5,790 nucleotides of DNA, from the NCBI GenBank assembly GCA_021791615.1, contig JAJYWG010000205.1:1-5790 (forward strand), written 5' to 3'. Shown piece after piece: positions 5,077 to 5,790 of this stretch. This stretch comes from Actinomycetes bacterium (GTDB lineage: Bacteria > Actinomycetota > Acidimicrobiia > Acidimicrobiales > RAAP-2). The position numbers and the translations under genes are program-made. Within the stretch, counting starts at the first letter, position 1, and each line of letters starts with the position of its first letter. Under the pieces are notes generated by a model. The model saw only the letters and a list, made by a program, of their open reading frames with translations, was not told the DNA's origin and ran no database searches.

Positions 5077-5790
5077 CTATGCAAAACTCAGTGTTGGCGT
5101 AGTCTCCACGCCTGGTCCCCAGTTCCCATATGGACGAACTGGTGACGCGTAGACGTTTCGATGGAAGCCTCGACCTAGCGGCTCACCACATGGTTCGTGA
5201 CGACGTCGCTGTTGAGTTAGCATGATCGGTACCTGGCGGTCGACCTGGGGTACTCGCCCCTCTGGACGCTTTTGCCTCGCCCCGACGATGGGAGCGGCAA
5301 AGGGGGGCCTGCGTCGCATGGGCACAGGCTGTGGTTTTGATGGTGTAGGACGACGTTTCCCGTAGGAGCGCCGTAGCGCCCTGGCGACCCTAACGTCGTT
5401 GTGGTGATCGGGCCTCACTTGCAAGTGGCCGTCCTTGCGGCGTAGCACCTGTCTTCGAGAGGCAAGACCGCGTGATGCTATCCGCCAGGCAGCTGCTACA
5501 TCTCTGTCCAGTGACAGCCGGCAATGAGGGCAGCGTGCCCAACGATGGCCTGAAAGATAGTTGTCAGGCGCCTTTTGGTGACACAGCTTCCTTAGGCAGC
5601 GAGGGCAATCGGCCGATGTGCCACGAGCTGGGACCTCTATTACTGCGATGCCGGCTTTTGCACCAAGGTGACGCATGGCCTCGAAGAGCTTCGTGCGCAC
5701 AGTGGCGGAGACACGGGCATTTTGCCTATGCCCAAGGCCTCCGGCTTCCAGGCTGCCCAGGCCTTCGATAAAGACGACCTGCGCCCCGAG
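5077..5790 (-). CDS. tnpB: IS200/IS605-family TnpB (RNA-guided nuclease), 5' partial
   Basis: Seen: the open frame enters from the right edge and gives 237 residues to a TAG stop (5077-5079). The first is 'VVFIEGLGSL', the RuvC-II block with its Glu (codon 5764-5766). Next is 'GIAVIEVPARGTSADCPRCL', with zinc-ribbon pairs CPRC and CPHC (codons near 5607-5596 and 5532-5521), and then 'LSLDRDVAAAWRIA' with the RuvC-III Asp (near 5500-5508). The usual Asn of 'DRDvNAA' is Ala here. The GTG at 5700 is internal, not the start. A basic tail of about 125 residues follows the RuvC-III block, far longer than in well-studied TnpB proteins. Known: TnpB uses an omega-RNA encoded over its own 3' end to cut DNA next to a short motif. 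The RuvC-I Asp and the N-terminal half lie outside the window, so activity cannot be judged. No TnpA is visible. Confidence 0.92.
   Translation of the reverse strand, partial: LGAQVVFIEGLGSLEAGGLGHRQNARVSATVRTKLFEAMRHLGAKAGIAVIEVPARGTSADCPRCLRKLCHQKAPDNYLSGHRWARCPHCRLSLDRDVAAAWRIASRGLASRRQVLRRKDGHLQVRPDHHNDVRVARALRRSYGKRRPTPSKPQPVPMRRRPPFAAPIVGARQKRPEGRVPQVDRQVPIMLTQQRRRHEPCGEPLGRGFHRNVYASPVRPYGNWGPGVETTPTLSFA
5085..5250 (-). ncRNA. Candidate omega-RNA (reRNA) region over the tnpB 3' end
   Basis: Known: TnpB omega-RNA scaffolds lie over the last codons of tnpB and end at the element's right end, with the guide read from flanking DNA. Seen here: the stem CCAGTTC (5119-5125) / GAACTGG (5136-5142) with a 10-base loop that holds part of CCATATGG (5126-5133), plus smaller palindromes upstream (for example CGACGTCG at 5201-5208). 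The limits are guesses. If correct, the guide would be read from the MarR-like gene's 5' region. Confidence 0.4.
5119..5142 (-). repeat. Subterminal stem-loop near the element's right end
   Basis: This is a perfect 7-bp stem with a 10-base loop, lying 40-65 bases inside the tnpB stop codon. IS200/IS605 elements carry subterminal hairpins that TnpA recognises on single-stranded DNA, and the omega-RNA also folds here. The location fits, but the hairpin was found by eye and the tail codons themselves could explain part of the sequence. Confidence 0.55.

Larger units (their letters stand above)
5080..5790 (-). mobile_element. IS200/IS605-type element, right end and partial body
   Basis: The tnpB gene defines the element; its left end is beyond the window. 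The right end should lie just past the tnpB 3' end, that is near 5057-5095, because MarR-like codons are already recognisable by about 5074. This class makes no target duplication and has no terminal inverted repeats, so the exact base cannot be set from this window alone. It sits upstream of, and on the same strand as, the MarR-like gene. Confidence 0.6.

Noticed and set aside
5077..5700. Treating GTG at 5700 as the tnpB start, giving a complete 207-residue gene
   Set aside because: The frame stays open to the window edge and contains the RuvC-II Glu block before 5700, so the gene is longer and cut by the edge.
5472..5771. Plus-strand 99-codon frame
   Set aside because: It is antisense to the zinc-ribbon and RuvC blocks of tnpB and has no protein-like features.
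1..5790. CRISPR array
   Set aside because: No regularly spaced identical repeats of 24-40 bases were seen; the three related repeats are degenerate and irregularly placed.

Overview
The window reads as high-GC actinobacterial-type chromosomal DNA. GC-rich third codon positions dominate, the TetR/ABC-2 exporter pair is of a kind common in Actinomycetota, and two genes appear to have TANNNT -10 boxes directly in front of their start codons, as in leaderless transcription. I cannot name a genus. The intact part is a divergently transcribed exporter locus. It is flanked on both sides by decayed gene pieces, and the right edge is an IS200/IS605-type tnpB.

Left flank (1-1579): a gene graveyard. 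In order it holds the C-terminal tail of a probable 3-hydroxyisobutyrate/6-phosphogluconate-dehydrogenase-like protein (minus strand), the N-terminal third of a pirin, a degenerate repeat, an unidentified C-terminal tail (minus strand), and a headless, frameshifted alpha/beta hydrolase. About 340 bases follow without a recognisable gene.

Core (1580-4179): a TetR-family repressor gene (minus strand) diverges from an ABC ATPase and an ABC-2 permease (plus strand), which overlap by ATGA. The 210-base gap between the divergent starts holds a possible operator palindrome between two -10-like boxes. It also holds a 54-codon open frame that begins 9 bases after the plus-strand -10 and ends in an ATGA overlap with the ATPase start. 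The simplest model is a small exporter under local TetR control.

Right flank (4180-5790): palindromes follow the permease. Next comes the first ~53 codons of a small beta-rich (PEGA-like) protein, whose recognisable part ends where a degenerate repeat begins. Three related repeat copies occur in the window (about 387-498, 4379-4427 and 4468-4573), and two of them sit at the points where genes lose their homology. Then come a MarR-like regulator gene broken by one frameshift (minus strand) and a TnpB nuclease gene (minus strand) that runs off the right edge. The end of tnpB carries a 7-bp stem-loop, at the place where the element's right end and omega-RNA are expected, about 60 bases upstream of the MarR-like start.

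No tRNA, rRNA or CRISPR array was found. All family assignments come from reading motifs by eye; no database search was run.
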